From the NCBI GenBank assembly GCA_964036315.1, contig OZ038511.1, positions 455,729 to 519,728 of the forward strand: a DNA stretch of 64,000 nucleotides. The letters run 5' to 3'. Positions 19,965 to 31,539 of the stretch are shown here, one piece after another. The DNA is from Acanthosepion esculentum. Taxonomy: Eukaryota; Mollusca; Cephalopoda; Sepiida; Sepiidae. Position 1 is the first letter of the stretch. Each line of letters begins with the position of its first letter. The notes beneath the pieces are model-generated. The model saw only the letters and a list, made by a program, of their open reading frames with translations, did not search any database and was not told the origin of the DNA. Made by a program: the position numbers and the translations under genes.

Positions 19965-20400
19965 ACCCCCCTTTTTTCATAAAAAGAGGCTCTATTTTGC
20001 TTTTAAATCTAAATAAATTGTTCACTCACCAGTAATTTACAATTTCCTGTAAAATCCTAAAATAAATATATATTCTTAAGTACAGATGTAATGACAATAT
20101 TAACTCTTTCCTTATAAGGAAGCATTTGGCATTTGTTGACTAAGCAACCAGTGTTACTTTCAGCTGAAATCTTTCTCTTAAAACAGTTTTTCAGGAAAAT
20201 AGGTTTCTCAAGTTCACTAATTGTTATCACTCTTTTCAGTACTGATGGGGGGGCTTTTTCCTAACCTTTTGTTTCAAGTCAACAACTTGATTATGTCATT
20301 ATTTACTCTTCAAGTAACTTATACTATTAATTTTAGTGGTTGCTGTTGTTGAAAGTGATGAAATTTCTGTTATTTGGTACAATTCTTTGTTTGTGATTCA
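19965..20400. other. No recognisable feature
   Basis: AT-rich single-copy-looking sequence with no supported ORF or repeat. Confidence 0.5.
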
Positions 20401-20449
20401 ACAGGGCTTAAATATGATGGACACAATTATTGTGTAAGTGTTTTATTCA

Positions 20450-20650
20450 ATTATTCTAGTGGCCTAAAAATTCACTCAACAAACTTATCCAGTTGTAATA
20501 ATTGACAAGTATGCAAAAAAAATTGTAAGTACAGTAGAAAAACTGAATAAAAACTTACAAAACCTTCTTTATCAGTTGTATTCAATGAAACATACATAAA
20601 AGTAGGGTTGCTACCTAAATATACAATATATATGAATAAATTGAGCCCTC
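20450..20650 (+). repeat. PLE terminal-repeat remnant
   Basis: It ends with ATGAAACATACATAAAAG and TTGCTACCTAAATATAC. The same words (AATGAAACATG, then GCTGCCTAAATA) end the PLE copies at 40566 and 41880 when read on the proper strand. It lies upstream of the PLE RT fragment at 20862, as expected if terminal repeats flank the element. Confidence 0.55.
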
Positions 20651-20861
20651 CTACAGATAGGAGTTCTCAATTATAAATTCTTTTAAAAGAACATTTTAAT
20701 ACACAGAAAATAATCATTTTTGTTACCCATTTATAATCTATTTCATGCATTGCAATTTTTCAAAGTGGGTGCTTGTTTATTTTGAATGCTCCTGAGATAT
20801 GCTGTTCTTTTCACATTGAAATATATATCTCCTATATATATATATAGTCAACTCATCATCC

Positions 20862-21310
20862 ATATTTAATGAGAAATATTCCCCAAATAATAAGAATTAC
20901 AGACAACTCTTCAGAGGAAAGAATATTTAATGCAGTAAAAGAAGAATATGAAATATCATTCAGGAATATTGGATTCAAAATGGAATTAGACTATATAGCA
21001 AAATCCAAAGAGAAAAATAGAAATGGAAAAGTAATATGGCTTAATCAACCATAAAATATGAATGTAGATACTAATTTGAGAAATTTAAAAAAAAAATTAT
21101 ATGCAGATATTTTCATAAACAAACAAAACTTTGAATAGAAATTCTAGTAAAATTATTCAAGACAACAAGAATTAGCATAGCATTAAGCTTTAACTAACTT
21201 TGCATAGCATCATCGCTCGCCTGACTGTGGTCAGGACAGTTCCATTAATGGGAGAAATGGATCAAACCACAGAAACTGTATAAAAATTAGTTACAGTTGC
21301 ATGGGTAACA
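20862..21310 (+). pseudogene. PLE RT-to-endonuclease linker fragment
   Basis: The frame 20869-21054 reads R-I-T-D-N-S-S-E-E-R-I-F-N and K-V-I-W-L-N-Q-P, the conserved 'viWfNPPy' block after the RT thumb in PLEs. It continues past a stop with N-V-D-T-N. At 21262-21302 another frame gives R-N-C-I-K-I-S-Y-S-C-M-G-N, the 'SYSCM' motif that precedes the GIY-YIG domain in a PLE group. Between them (21175-21260) is sequence with CTGACTGTGGTCAG, a 6-bp hairpin. The catalytic RT and the endonuclease themselves are absent. Confidence 0.7.
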
Positions 21311-21620
21311 TTAAACAAATAAAAAGAAAATACTAAATATAAAAAACACTAACAAAACATGTATTCCACTGGGCTTAGGGTGGAAAAATAAATGACATGA
21401 AACTGGCTGCTGAAAAGTCGATGTGACACAAGACATAGTAAACTTAACAACTGCTTTATTCAAACTGCCGCTGGATCCATTTTGCTCCCAGCATTCCCTA
21501 GTGGTACCAGAAGTTCTTACAATCATCATCATAATCAACATTATTGATGTTGTCATAACAAAATGTAATTGTAGAAATAAAACTAAATGTCCACTATAGG
21601 GAAAGGGCTCAGAAGAAAAC
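21311..21620 (-). repeat. Possible LTR remnant
   Basis: Read on the minus strand it has GAATAAAGCAGTTG (polyadenylation signal) followed by TCTTGTGTCACATCG and a GGAATACATG end, an LTR R-U5-like order. No TG start, target duplication or primer site could be placed. Low confidence. Confidence 0.25.
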
Positions 21621-22159
21621 ATTGTGACAACAAAGGAAAATCAACAAGAGGAGAACATTTAGATTAGAGCAATTTGGAAAGAGAGATGTGCAAACCATTT
21701 GCTCTCATTCAAATATCAAAGTTATGAAAATAACACCATGTTATCAAAAAATTTATGGCGACTAAAAATGAAAGTGAAAACACTGTTAGTAGGAAGTGGC
21801 GATCGAACAACAAAAAGAGAAAAAGAAACATTGAAAGAAATTATAGCAAAATTTTAACAAACTTACAAGACGCAGTGTGGCAAAAGGATGGTTTTTCTTT
21901 GACCACTACTTTTTTGGCAGTTTTTATTCTCTTAAAAAGCTATGTTTAGAATTTACCAAACCTCTGAAACAGGATTTATTCATTTTTCTCAGCTTTCAAA
22001 CTATGTTAGAGAATGAAAGAAATGCCTGGAAAATGTATTTTTTCTCCATTTATCCTCATGTTTATTTGATGTTCTCAGACATTTTTATAATTTTATGAAT
22101 AAAAAACAATTGTTTGCATAGTTATTTCTTCATAATATGCTAAATAATAAATCTTACTT

Positions 22160-22400
22160 TGTAAGTGGTTTACATATTCTTATGTCAAAATCCCTTTGGG
22201 AAATTTATGGCCCCATCTCCTCCCCTAGTTGTGGATTAAATAGTAGGACTTGTATCTGGAAAAGTTGATGTTATTTTAAAAAAAGAAAATTGTCAATGCA
22301 AAAAAAAAAATAGAATTATTCTTACAATGCAAAATAGTTTTAGTTTTAAATAATCACCAAAGGGGTGATAAACTGTAAAAATAAAATCAGTCAGTCAGAT
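22160..22400 (+). mobile_element. SINE type B, 5'-truncated
   Basis: Begins within the central segment (CCCTTTGGGAAATTTATGG) and continues GTGGATTAAATAGTAGGACTT, GTATCTGGAAAA, TTCTTACAATG, AATAATCACCAAAGGGGTGA and a TCAGTCAGTCAG tail. The 3' half matches copies at 58330-58680 and 61880-62155. Confidence 0.75.
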
Positions 22401-22840
22401 ATAAATATAAAATTATTTTTTAAATAAATAATAAGTAAATGTTTAATATTTTTGTTGTCAGTTCACAAGAAAACAGAAAATGCACGAGACCAGTTTCATA
22501 TGTTTGAGCTTGACTAAAATTCTAAAAATAGGTTTTTAAAACAATAAAAATACTGAGTAATTTTTGTGTCAAGAGAAAACCGATCCTTTTATGAGTCTGT
22601 TTGTTAAACATTTTGCTGAAATTGCAATCTGTGGATGGAGGAGAAATTGAAAATGATAAAATTCAAGAACATGGATTAATAAACAAAAGGAATTAAATTA
22701 TTTTGAACTGTCAGCAGATTGAAGCATTATTTTTGAAAAACACAGAAAGAACAATAAATCTCAAGAACATCAAAGATAAACGGCCATTCTAAAAAAAATG
22801 GTAGACATGAAATAGGTAACTAAAAAAATGTTCTTTTACA
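22400..22840. other. No recognisable feature
   Basis: AT-rich sequence without a supported ORF or repeat. Confidence 0.5.
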
Positions 22841-22860
22841 TACATATATATATATATATA

Positions 22861-23180
22861 AACATTGAAGTCAACACTCGGAGGTGACAGGCTGTTTCAT
22901 GCTGGCCGTAATTGTCAGGCTGACGATCCAGCATGAAACAGCCTGTTGCCTCTGAGTGTTGACTTCAATGTTCACTTTTATATTTATATTTACATATAGT
23001 CTATCTCTGATATTGAGCACTTTATCCCATAAATATAGCACACCTTAAAATTATATTTCTTTATATATATATATTTATTTGAAATGTTGCTATATTTATG
23101 GGAGAAGAATGTTCAATATCAGGGATAGTATTCTTGTAAATATAGTGTGGACATAGAAATTGTCTTCTATCTCCACACTG
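22861..23180. repeat. TA-flanked foldback element with near-perfect hairpin
   Basis: 22861-22905 pairs with 22928-22972: 45-bp arms with about 3 mismatches and a 22-base loop. Beyond it, 22975-23050 (TCTCTGATATTGAGCAC, CCATAAATATAGCA) is partly mirrored at 23085-23160 (GCTATATTTATGGGAG, CAATATCAGGGATAG), so there is a second, larger inverted repeat. Related pieces are at 16589, 38150 and 43930. Confidence 0.85.
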
Positions 23181-23199
23181 TTTATATATCTATCTCTTT

Positions 23200-26100
23200 A
23201 TATATGTATAAAGAGAGAGAGACAGATACACACAGACATTGATTTTTTTTGTGCATGTTTCTTCTTTAGACTTCAATTGCATCTCCTTCAATAACACATT
23301 CACCACTCACTGCTTATTGTGCTCTTCATTTTACTCATTTAACCATTATGTTTCTCTTTCCCTGCCTCTCACTCTTTCTTACTCTCTATTCTTGTTCCAC
23401 CTCTCTCTCCTTTCCTCTTATCTGTCTCTCTGACTCTCTCTCTCTGTAAATGTTATATGTGTTGAGCTAACAAAGTAATGTACAAATTACAATGAAATTT
23501 TCAGTTTAAAATTTTGTTGATTGTTTTGTTGTCTTTTCACTCATAAAAAAAATAAATTCAGACAAAATTTTGCTTGATGTCTTCTCAGATTATTCTGAAT
23601 ATGAAATGAGTTCATATGGAAGCCACAAATTTTGCTCTCAGTTTTCTGAGTTTTTTTTACTTTATTTCTCTCTAATCCACCAAAAGTCTAGCAAATGATA
23701 TTTAAGTGCCAATGCCAAGTGTCAAGGCACATAATTTTCAGTTGACAACAATTCAAGAGAAGCATTCATTGAAATTCTTAAAATCTCAATAGTTGTATTA
23801 CTGTGCATTAGCTGAAAGATAGGATTGGGTTTTGTTTACCAGAGACGATTTCTGATTGAACACTGATTAATGTGTTAGTCTTGGAAGCAACTGAAAGTCA
23901 CTTCAGTCCACACGTAGTGCTCATGAAATACAGCCTTGTGTTGAAGGTATCCAAGTTCAACAAATGCCTAATTTTTTATCATTTCTTATAAAGGGAAAAT
24001 GCTTGAAATGTCGTTTTAAGAAGCCAGTAGCAGAAAAGCTGTGAAATTTAATTAGGGTCTTGAGCAAAATCTAATGACATGGAAATTGATTAGGAAACTT
24101 TTTTTTTAGAAACAAAGAAAAAAATTCTGACTTTCTATGGCATATCTCTCCACGTATATGGCAACGAATATGGCTCAGTTTTCTTACAGAAAGAGAAGAG
24201 ACACTCAAAGCGATATGAGCATGACTCAATAGATGGATGACGAGAATATCATTGACTGAACATTTGAGAATTAAGGAAGTTTTAAAGAAAATGGGAATGA
24301 CAAGGACACTAAATGTCAGAAAGAATCTATTGAAATTTCTGGAATATATTCTGAGCAAAGAGAGATTGGAGAATTTAACACTCACAAGGACATATTGAAG
24401 GATGGAGGGAGATATCAAGTAAACTATATTTGTATGAATGGATGGCAGGGTGGGGACAAAGGGGGAGAGTAAAGAGTCATAATCTGTGGAGAGCCACATC
24501 CTGAAGAGGCATAGCACAGTGATGAGGATGAAGATCATGTCATCATTTGAAGGTGTGTAATTGATTTGTGGAATATTGTATTTATATAAGGAAGAGAATT
24601 TGAAATATTTATAAATTTAGGTTTCTAACTTACTTGGACTGTAACACTGAATAATAGATAGATATGTTACCAACTGCCTCTAAGTGATAGCATTATTTGA
24701 ATTTACAAAATTTAAAAGCATTCGTTCTCTTTGCTAAATATCCCATTTTTTATTGAAGCTCTTTCTTCTCAATTGAATCTTCCACATTTTCTGGGTTTTT
24801 TTTTGTCTTTTTGTTTCTTTCTTTTTGCCCTTTTCTAATTTTGTTACTTTTTTCTTTTCATTTCTTTTTTCAATTTCCTGCTTTTGTTCCCACTGTCTCT
24901 TTCTCTTTCTCCTTCTCATCTTTTTTTTTTCATCCCTTTTCTCTTGTAATCAATCTCTGTTTTGTTTTTTCTCTTTTGATATATTTGTCTCTCTTTCTTT
25001 CTCTCGTTCTCACACTCTTTCCTTCATTTCCTTAATTCTTCCTTTATTCACACCTTTAGGGAAGTGAGAATTTTCTCTCAATGACAAGAGATAAGCTCCA
25101 TCTATTATTCTCATTGTCTTGAAAACTAAATCAATGTTTTTAATCACTCTTCCTATAAACATCCAGTGCTTTTTTGAAAGGTTCTTCAGATTCATAGTAT
25201 CAGTCTTTACAAGAAATTCTGAATCTCTCAAATTTCTCTTCCTCTCTCCCTCCCACCCTCCCTCCCTCTCTCTTTTTCTCTCTCTATGACTGCCTTTGGC
25301 ATCAGCCATAAGGCAAAAGTCTAGAACTGTCAATATATCTTATATGGGCCAATCCTTTCTTGCCAAAACTATTTTGCCTGATACCAACATCTTTCAAAAG
25401 TTATTGAATTCCTATCTATGATTATAAATATTTTTATTATCTGAATTGGCTTCATTTTTTTTGTCATTGATAACAAATCAGTTAATTTCAACAGCAGTCC
25501 AGTGTTGTGATAAAAAGTCTTTGGGGAAAATTGAAATCTGATGTAATTAATTCTTGTAAATCAAATTTGGAAAATAAAAGGAAATGTGGGATTTCATGAC
25601 TTGCAAATATATTTAAAAAAAGATTTGGAAACTTTTATAAATTCTCTTTGTTGACAAGAAGTGTGGGAATTGACAAAACATAACACAGCCCGAAGAGACA
25701 ACAGGGAATTCTAAAATTCTCTGTTTGTTCTGCTTCAATAACCTGAAATGAAACAGAATATTTTGGTCATCTATTTCAACTGTGAGGCAAAGAGTCTTGT
25801 GTATTTTGTTGTCTATAATTATCATTTAAGCTCTTTATCCATCACTTGTGAGAAGTCAAATGTTTAAGTGGGTCTCTTTAGCTTTTGATCTCTGAATCTT
25901 TGTTAAGTCAAGCAAAACAGAGTGTTACATTCTGTCTTGATACTAAATTCAGACTCTTTGATTTTCTCTAATGAAGCTTAGCTATCGTTTAATCACTGAA
26001 CTTTCAGTCGTGTGCCAAAGTGTCAAAGGAAATGGATAGACTTGTTGATTCTTTATTCTTTCTGTGTCTATTTCTCTTATTCTGTCTGGACTTGAAGGGA

Positions 26101-27400
26101 AACGCAATTTCTCAACTATAAATAACACTTAACCAAAGCCAACTATTCTACAAAACACAAAGAAAAAAGTCTATACATAACCAAAAGCAAGAAAGAGATG
26201 TTTATAATTTAAGTGTTTCTTTTTATAAAAACATTCATTTTTTTCAGTTGTTTCATCCCAAAGATATGAAAAAAGACAGCAAAGAAATTTGTTTAGCATT
26301 GTATATAAGTTTTGAGACCTAATAATCATTCTGTGTTTGTTTCATTATCACTATTTATAAATTCTATTTAATTATCACAAAGCCCATCTTATAAATTTCT
26401 GAGTAGATTTGACAAACACCTTGGCTGTTTAGAATTATCTTACGTTCATTTTGTCAGGATTTTGGTAATTTAGTACAAGTAATAGTACAATATTAATTAT
26501 TTATTTATAAGTGAATTTTTTTCTTGACTTATTGGAGCAAGTGGCTTGGGTTGGTTGAATTTCAGTTAATCAGGAGCAAACCTTTAAGGTGAGTAATCTA
26601 CTCCAACAAAAAATAAGTACCATTTGACTTAATAAAATGTATCTTAATATAGAGTTTATCTTTTTTTAAGACACATATTTATAGGAGGAAGACAAAATTT
26701 GTATTTAATATCCTTGACTACTGGTAGTTTTCTATAATAAATAAAGAATTAAAACTGGATTATGTTATTTTCATAAAATTTATGAAAAAGGACACTTAAT
26801 GATTCTAAATAAAATTCCTCTAAAATAACTTTCATATAAAATGTTTTTGTTAAAAACTTTCTTCTTCATACTATTTAAAAACTATAAAGCAGATATCCGT
26901 AATGTCACACAAATAAGCAGGAGAATGATTTGGTACAAACAGCTGGAATCAAATTCAATTTTTGCCTAACGCTAAAAGTAAAAACATGTCTTTTAAAACA
27001 ATGATGTTGCTGTCGTCATCGTAGTAGTAGTAATAGTAGTAGTAGTGATGATGATAGAAAAAGATGAATGAATAGCAACAACAATGAAAGCTTTCCATTT
27101 TTAGATTTTTATGTTTTTTATGGTTGTCTTTGCTTATTTGTATTTAAGGTAATGAAGAATTGTTGATTTATTCTTAGATGAAAAAGAACTGATATTTAGG
27201 ATTAAAAAAAAATAGTTGATAATCTTGCAAGAAATCACATTCCAGGTTGAGATTCATATACTGGCAGAAGAATCTACAGCACCAGATGAATTCCTTGCAG
27301 ATCTGACTATCTTGATTATCAGCATCATGCTCGTTGGTGAATAATTCTAACAAGACTTGCACAGTTTGTCATGCCATGATGCAAAGTTAAGTGGATGATG
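23200..27400. other. No recognisable gene; low-complexity tracts
   Basis: 4.2 kb in which I recognise no mobile-element protein. Strong pyrimidine bias occurs at about 23290-23450, 24745-25045 and 25225-25290 and creates spurious frames. The 155-codon minus-strand frame at 24071-24538 is hydrophobic and unmatched. Triplet microsatellite GTAGTA/GATGAT lies at 27012-27056. Confidence 0.55.
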
Positions 27401-27837
27401 GAGGTGTGAAGTGATATATATATATATGTGTGTAGCTTATATTTACTTATGGAAATATCTGTTAGTATGTAGAAAATACATTTTGTTTGATTTCATTTGA
27501 AGCAATATTGTCAATTTTGCAACAATCCTGACACAAAAAGGAGCAGATAACTCTTGACAGCATATGTGTTTTTAGATACAGAGGAAAGAGAGCAGACAAT
27601 ATTTCATTTGGCTCACTCTCAAAGCCTCAAGTTGCAACAGGAGATAATGAGTTTGAAATCAAGTAATTTAAATGTGTGCAGAAACTGAGCAGTAGCAGCA
27701 ATTAGAAGAAGTGAATAAAGGTCAACAGTGATCATAAGTTTCCAATTTAGATTATATGGAAGCCAAGAGAAGTCAAGAGCAAGCATCAAGAGTTGGATAT
27801 TAATTATATGGAATATTTGGCAGGCCTAATTGTGAAA

Positions 27838-28035
27838 AATTGTTAGCGGGGAATAGAAATGGTCAGATGGTGCTGAAAAGTATATCTCAAGTGTAGAAAT
27901 AGCTGCCAGGTTCTGAAAGGCCTAACCAAAGAGCTGAAATGGTTGGTAGGTATTGAAAGGTATGCCCAGGTGATAGAGGCGTTCATACAATACTGAAAAT
28001 ATGACAAGGAAATAGAAACATTCTGATATTTAACT
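27838..28035 (+). repeat. Imperfect minisatellite, ~50-bp unit
   Basis: Units contain a TAGAAATGGT-like start and a GGTGCTGAAAAGTATA or GGTTCTGAAAGGCCTA-like middle, repeated about four times with heavy divergence. The GGTGCTGAAAAG word also appears in the terminal motifs at 28300 and 28527. Confidence 0.6.
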
Positions 28036-28300
28036 CGTCAGATAAATTCTGAAAAAATAATTACTTATCTGGTTTTATAAAGTATACATAAAATCATAAA
28101 ATGCTGAAAATTATTTAGTGACCCATTTCATTCGAAGAAGTAACTTATTCAGATGAATAATTGTTTTAAAGATGGAATCGGTCTTATATATAAAAAAAAA
28201 AGGTAGGAAGGAAGAAATACAACAAATGTTAGAATTTAAATCAAAAATGTTAAAAAATAGAGTTTTTCAGCTTGAGCATCAAGCCTTCCTAATCAAGCTA

Positions 28301-28548
28301 GAAACTTTTCAGACCACCATCATATATATGGATGAATTGGACTAAAATTTAACATATTTGTGGTCAATGCAAGAATTTAATGTTGGAGATATTTTCAAAC
28401 AATTAGACTAGATGTTTTGAAGTTTTTGTAATAAATGACAAATCTACTATATTTATGATCAATATACGGTTGGATTATATTCTTAATAGCCTTTTCCTTT
28501 AAACTATTAGATAATTATATATGTGAGGTGGCGCTGAAAAGTTTCTGA
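28301..28548. repeat. Divergent pair of mariner-like terminal motifs
   Basis: Minus strand of 28301-28322 reads GGTGGTCTGAAAAGTTTCTAG and plus strand of 28527-28547 reads GGTGGCGCTGAAAAGTTTCT. They look like the same terminal sequence facing away from each other, as if each ended a separate element. No transposase lies between or beside them. Confidence 0.35.
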
Positions 28549-28549
28549 T

Positions 28550-29040
28550 TAAGGAACCCTTTCAAAAAGATGCAATGTTTGGTAAGATTTTTGGGAAGTG
28601 GATTGAGAAAAGCATATTTCAGCATTGTCTTTATAGATATTTATATAAATATGCATATGAATGTTATTTGGTCACCTAATGATATTTATTGATGTATTGG
28701 AGATCAAAGCGGCTAAATAACAATAACAGTTTGTATGATTTCATCAAAGCCCTTTCTATTTGCTTCATTGTATACTTAATATCCTGGCTAAATAATGGAT
28801 TCGTCTTAGAATATTTACTCTACCTCAATTTCCTTTCATGAAACATCAACAGATATGTATTAATAAATATTTAAAAACAAAATAAAATTAGTCACTTTTC
28901 AAAAAAAGCAGACCATTTTTTTTTAAATGGTGAAAAGTATGATATTCTTCTGTCGAGTTGTATCCAAATTAAATCTATGTAGAGATGTTGTAGCTAGAAA
29001 CCTGTTAATTATGGAACATATGCTTTATTCAAATCTTATA
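28550..29040. other. No recognisable feature
   Basis: AT-rich sequence preceding the Tx1-like LINE; nothing further is supported. Confidence 0.5.
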
Positions 29041-29049
29041 CAATCGTCT

Positions 29050-31306
29050 TTTTTATTTGTCTAGAATCAATGTGAAGTATTTCTTTTTTTTGAAAGTCAT
29101 GGATTATGCTTGCAGAGCTTATAAAATTATTCACTATGTCGCCCCCGCCATTTTTAACAACGAGGTCATAAGAAAGTTAAAACAGTTCTGTTCAGAGATG
29201 GTCCCAGTTTTTGTTCACCCCTCCCTTTATAGGGCACTAAAAGTAACTTTTCTTTGGGATATTGGCAGCCTCCCTCTCCCAAGACAGTACTATGAGATGG
29301 GCCAGGGATCAATGGGTGAGGCTATTGGTATCCTTTCTTCGACCATGTTCAATCCAGTTTCTCAACCCTAATCAGACTGATAATGTCTCTCTGGTTAGCA
29401 AATTTGAATGCCTGGGGCCTGAGGTTGAAGTCTCATAGGGTGAGGCTTGCTCACGCCCTTCAGCATCTTGGGGTGGATGTATGCTGTTTACAGAAAAAAC
29501 GTTTTTTTTTCTAGAGGGTTTATCCTCTAATCAGCATGTTTTGATGGATGTTCGAGCAGTGTTTCTTACCTGGTGAACAAGTCTGTGGATGCAATGTGTT
29601 CTCTTGTCTTTGTGGATCTGGCAGGCAGACTTTGTGTGCTGGATATTACCATAAAGGATAAGGCTCTTCATCTCATTGGAGTTTATGCACCCAATGACCG
29701 TGTGGAGCAGCCTGATTTGTTTTGGAAGATCAAGCAGGGTTAGGGTATCACGTTTGGTAGTTCTAGCAAGTGATTGGAATGCTGTCCTTGATCCTGATAT
29801 AGATCCCATAGGGGAAAGATTGGGTACGAACAACCCAGATGTTAAGTCATTTCAGGACTTTATCAACGGGTTTGATCTTGTCGATAAGTATCAAAATGAG
29901 CATCCGTGGCAGGTAGAATGGACTTGGATTAAGAGCGGTACTTTGCATTTTGTGGTATGTTGTAGCTACATTGACCAAGTCCTAGTTAAGAGAGTCAACA
30001 TAGGGCTTTTAGGATGTCCAAATTTCCATAATATAGTTTATTCAGATCATAGGCTTGTCTGGGTTTGTGTATATTTAGAGAAGTCTAATGTTAAGATTGC
30101 TGGTTTCTGGAAATTGAATGCCTCATTATTTGGTGAGTAAGATTTCTAGGACCAGCTACTACTAATGTTACAGTGGTAATTGATGAGAGAATAAGTGGTG
30201 GGATCATTTAAAATCTCAATTTAGGTCTTTTTCTGCTGATTTTTGTTGCTGACTCAATCTAGCAGGATTACGGTGCAAAAGGCATGTGTAGAGAAAGTAG
30301 ATTGGACAAGAAAATCCCGTAATAGTGTGGACGTAGGCTTAGCTAAAGCGGGGATGGTCTCCTTGCTTATCAAGAAGGATCAAGCTCTTGTAGTTAGGGC
30401 TAGGTTAAAATGAATGTCTTCTAAGGCAATGAACATGGCCACTGAATTGCATGCAGAGAAAGCTCGAAAGGCATCCAGTCGATATATTGCAAGCATCACA
30501 TTGGTGGACAAGCAGACTGTGACTACAGATGCAGGCATATCTGAGGCTTTCCTAGATTACTCTCAAGAGCTGTTTACCAGGGAGCCTGGTCTTAGCCCTG
30601 TTCAGTCCAAAGCCTATTTAGCCAACTTCCCCACCTTGAGGTGGCTGAAGTGGCTGGGTGCAAGAGTCTCATTACAGTGTCTGAGATTTGGGATGCGCTG
30701 AAGCAGATTGGCCTAGACAAAACTCCAGGATTAGATTGTCCTCCTTACAAAATATACTTGAGTCAGTTGCCTGTCTTTGTCCCCTTGCTGGCACTGATTT
30801 ACAACACCTGGATGAAGCAGGGGTCTATACCTCAATGCTTCACCAGGGCTGTGATTAAGTTGCTTCACTAGAACAAAAATGGCAGGGATGGAATAGATAA
30901 TTACTTGCCTTTGATGATGTTAAACACAGAATGGAAGATTTTAACCAAGATCTTATCCAACCATTTGCAGGCTGTCCTCCCCAGTCTAATTGGTCCCAAG
31001 CAGGCTTGTGCTGTGAAGGGCAGGACTATTCAGGACAATCTTCATTTGGTATGCTTGATCATTGAGCAAGTCAACAGTGATTCCATGCTGATCAATTTAG
31101 ATCAGTTCAAGTCTTTTGATAGAGTTGACCATCGGTTTCTGGCAGCTTTACTTTTGCAATTGGATTGAACTTCTTATGTAACTCTTGGTGCATTGGTGAA
31201 AGTGAATAGAGTAAGATTGAAACCTTTTGTATTGTCTGACTCCATTTGTCAAGGTTGTTTGCTTTTGCCTTTGCTGTACATTCTTGTGTTGGAGCCCTTC
31301 TTTCAT
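29050..31306 (+). pseudogene. Tx1-like LINE, 5' part: endonuclease and start of RT
   Basis: An unrecognised 104-codon frame (29057-29371), possibly the ORF1 end, precedes an ATG at 29383 that opens the endonuclease: N-L-N-A-W-G-L, V-D-V-C-C-L-Q, I-G-V-Y-A-P-N-D, then A-S-D-W-N-A-V-L-D-P and D-P-I-G-E-R (29776-29820), W-T-W-I-K-S-G and Y-S-D-H-R-L-V (catalytic SDH, 30040-30060). The linker carries L-T-R-E-P-G-L-like words. RT starts with L-D-K-T-P-G-L-D (30715), L-N-T-E-W-K-I-L-T-K-I-L, V-K-G-R-T-I-Q-D-N-L and F-K-S-F-D-R-V-D-H (catalytic Asp region). GDWN...DR.G and WTW are signatures of Tx1-type LINEs. Frameshifts near 29500 and 29740. It is cut at 31306 by the gypsy element. Confidence 0.85.
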
Positions 31307-31486
31307 GTTGTGGTGTTCTCCCTCTTAAGAGTCTATGTTAGACTCTTCTGTCTACTATAAGTTTAGTTAAGGGGAGAAGGTTTGGTGAACAGTGATTAGA
31401 TTGAGTGTTAGCTCATTTGATATACTCTTTCTAGTTGTTTAATACTCTTCTGGTATACGAAACCATTTACTTGGTTACAACATCTT
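31307..31486 (+). repeat. Gypsy element 5' LTR
   Basis: It begins TGTGGTGTTCTCC after CATGT and ends around TTGGTTACAACATCT. The last 58 bases (31429-31486) match 33667-33724 with few differences, identifying the LTR end. A primer-site-like TGGTGATGAAG follows. The flanking CATGT is nearly repeated as CATGC after the 3' LTR, a 4-5 bp target duplication. Confidence 0.75.
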
Positions 31487-31539
31487 GGTGATGAAGAATT
31501 CAAAGAAACAGACTTGAGTTAAGTACCAATAATTTTAAA

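Noticed and set aside
24071..24538. 155-codon hydrophobic ORF on the minus strand
   Set aside because: No recognisable motif, no neighbour suggesting a gene, and its neighbourhood is low complexity. Not enough to call a gene.
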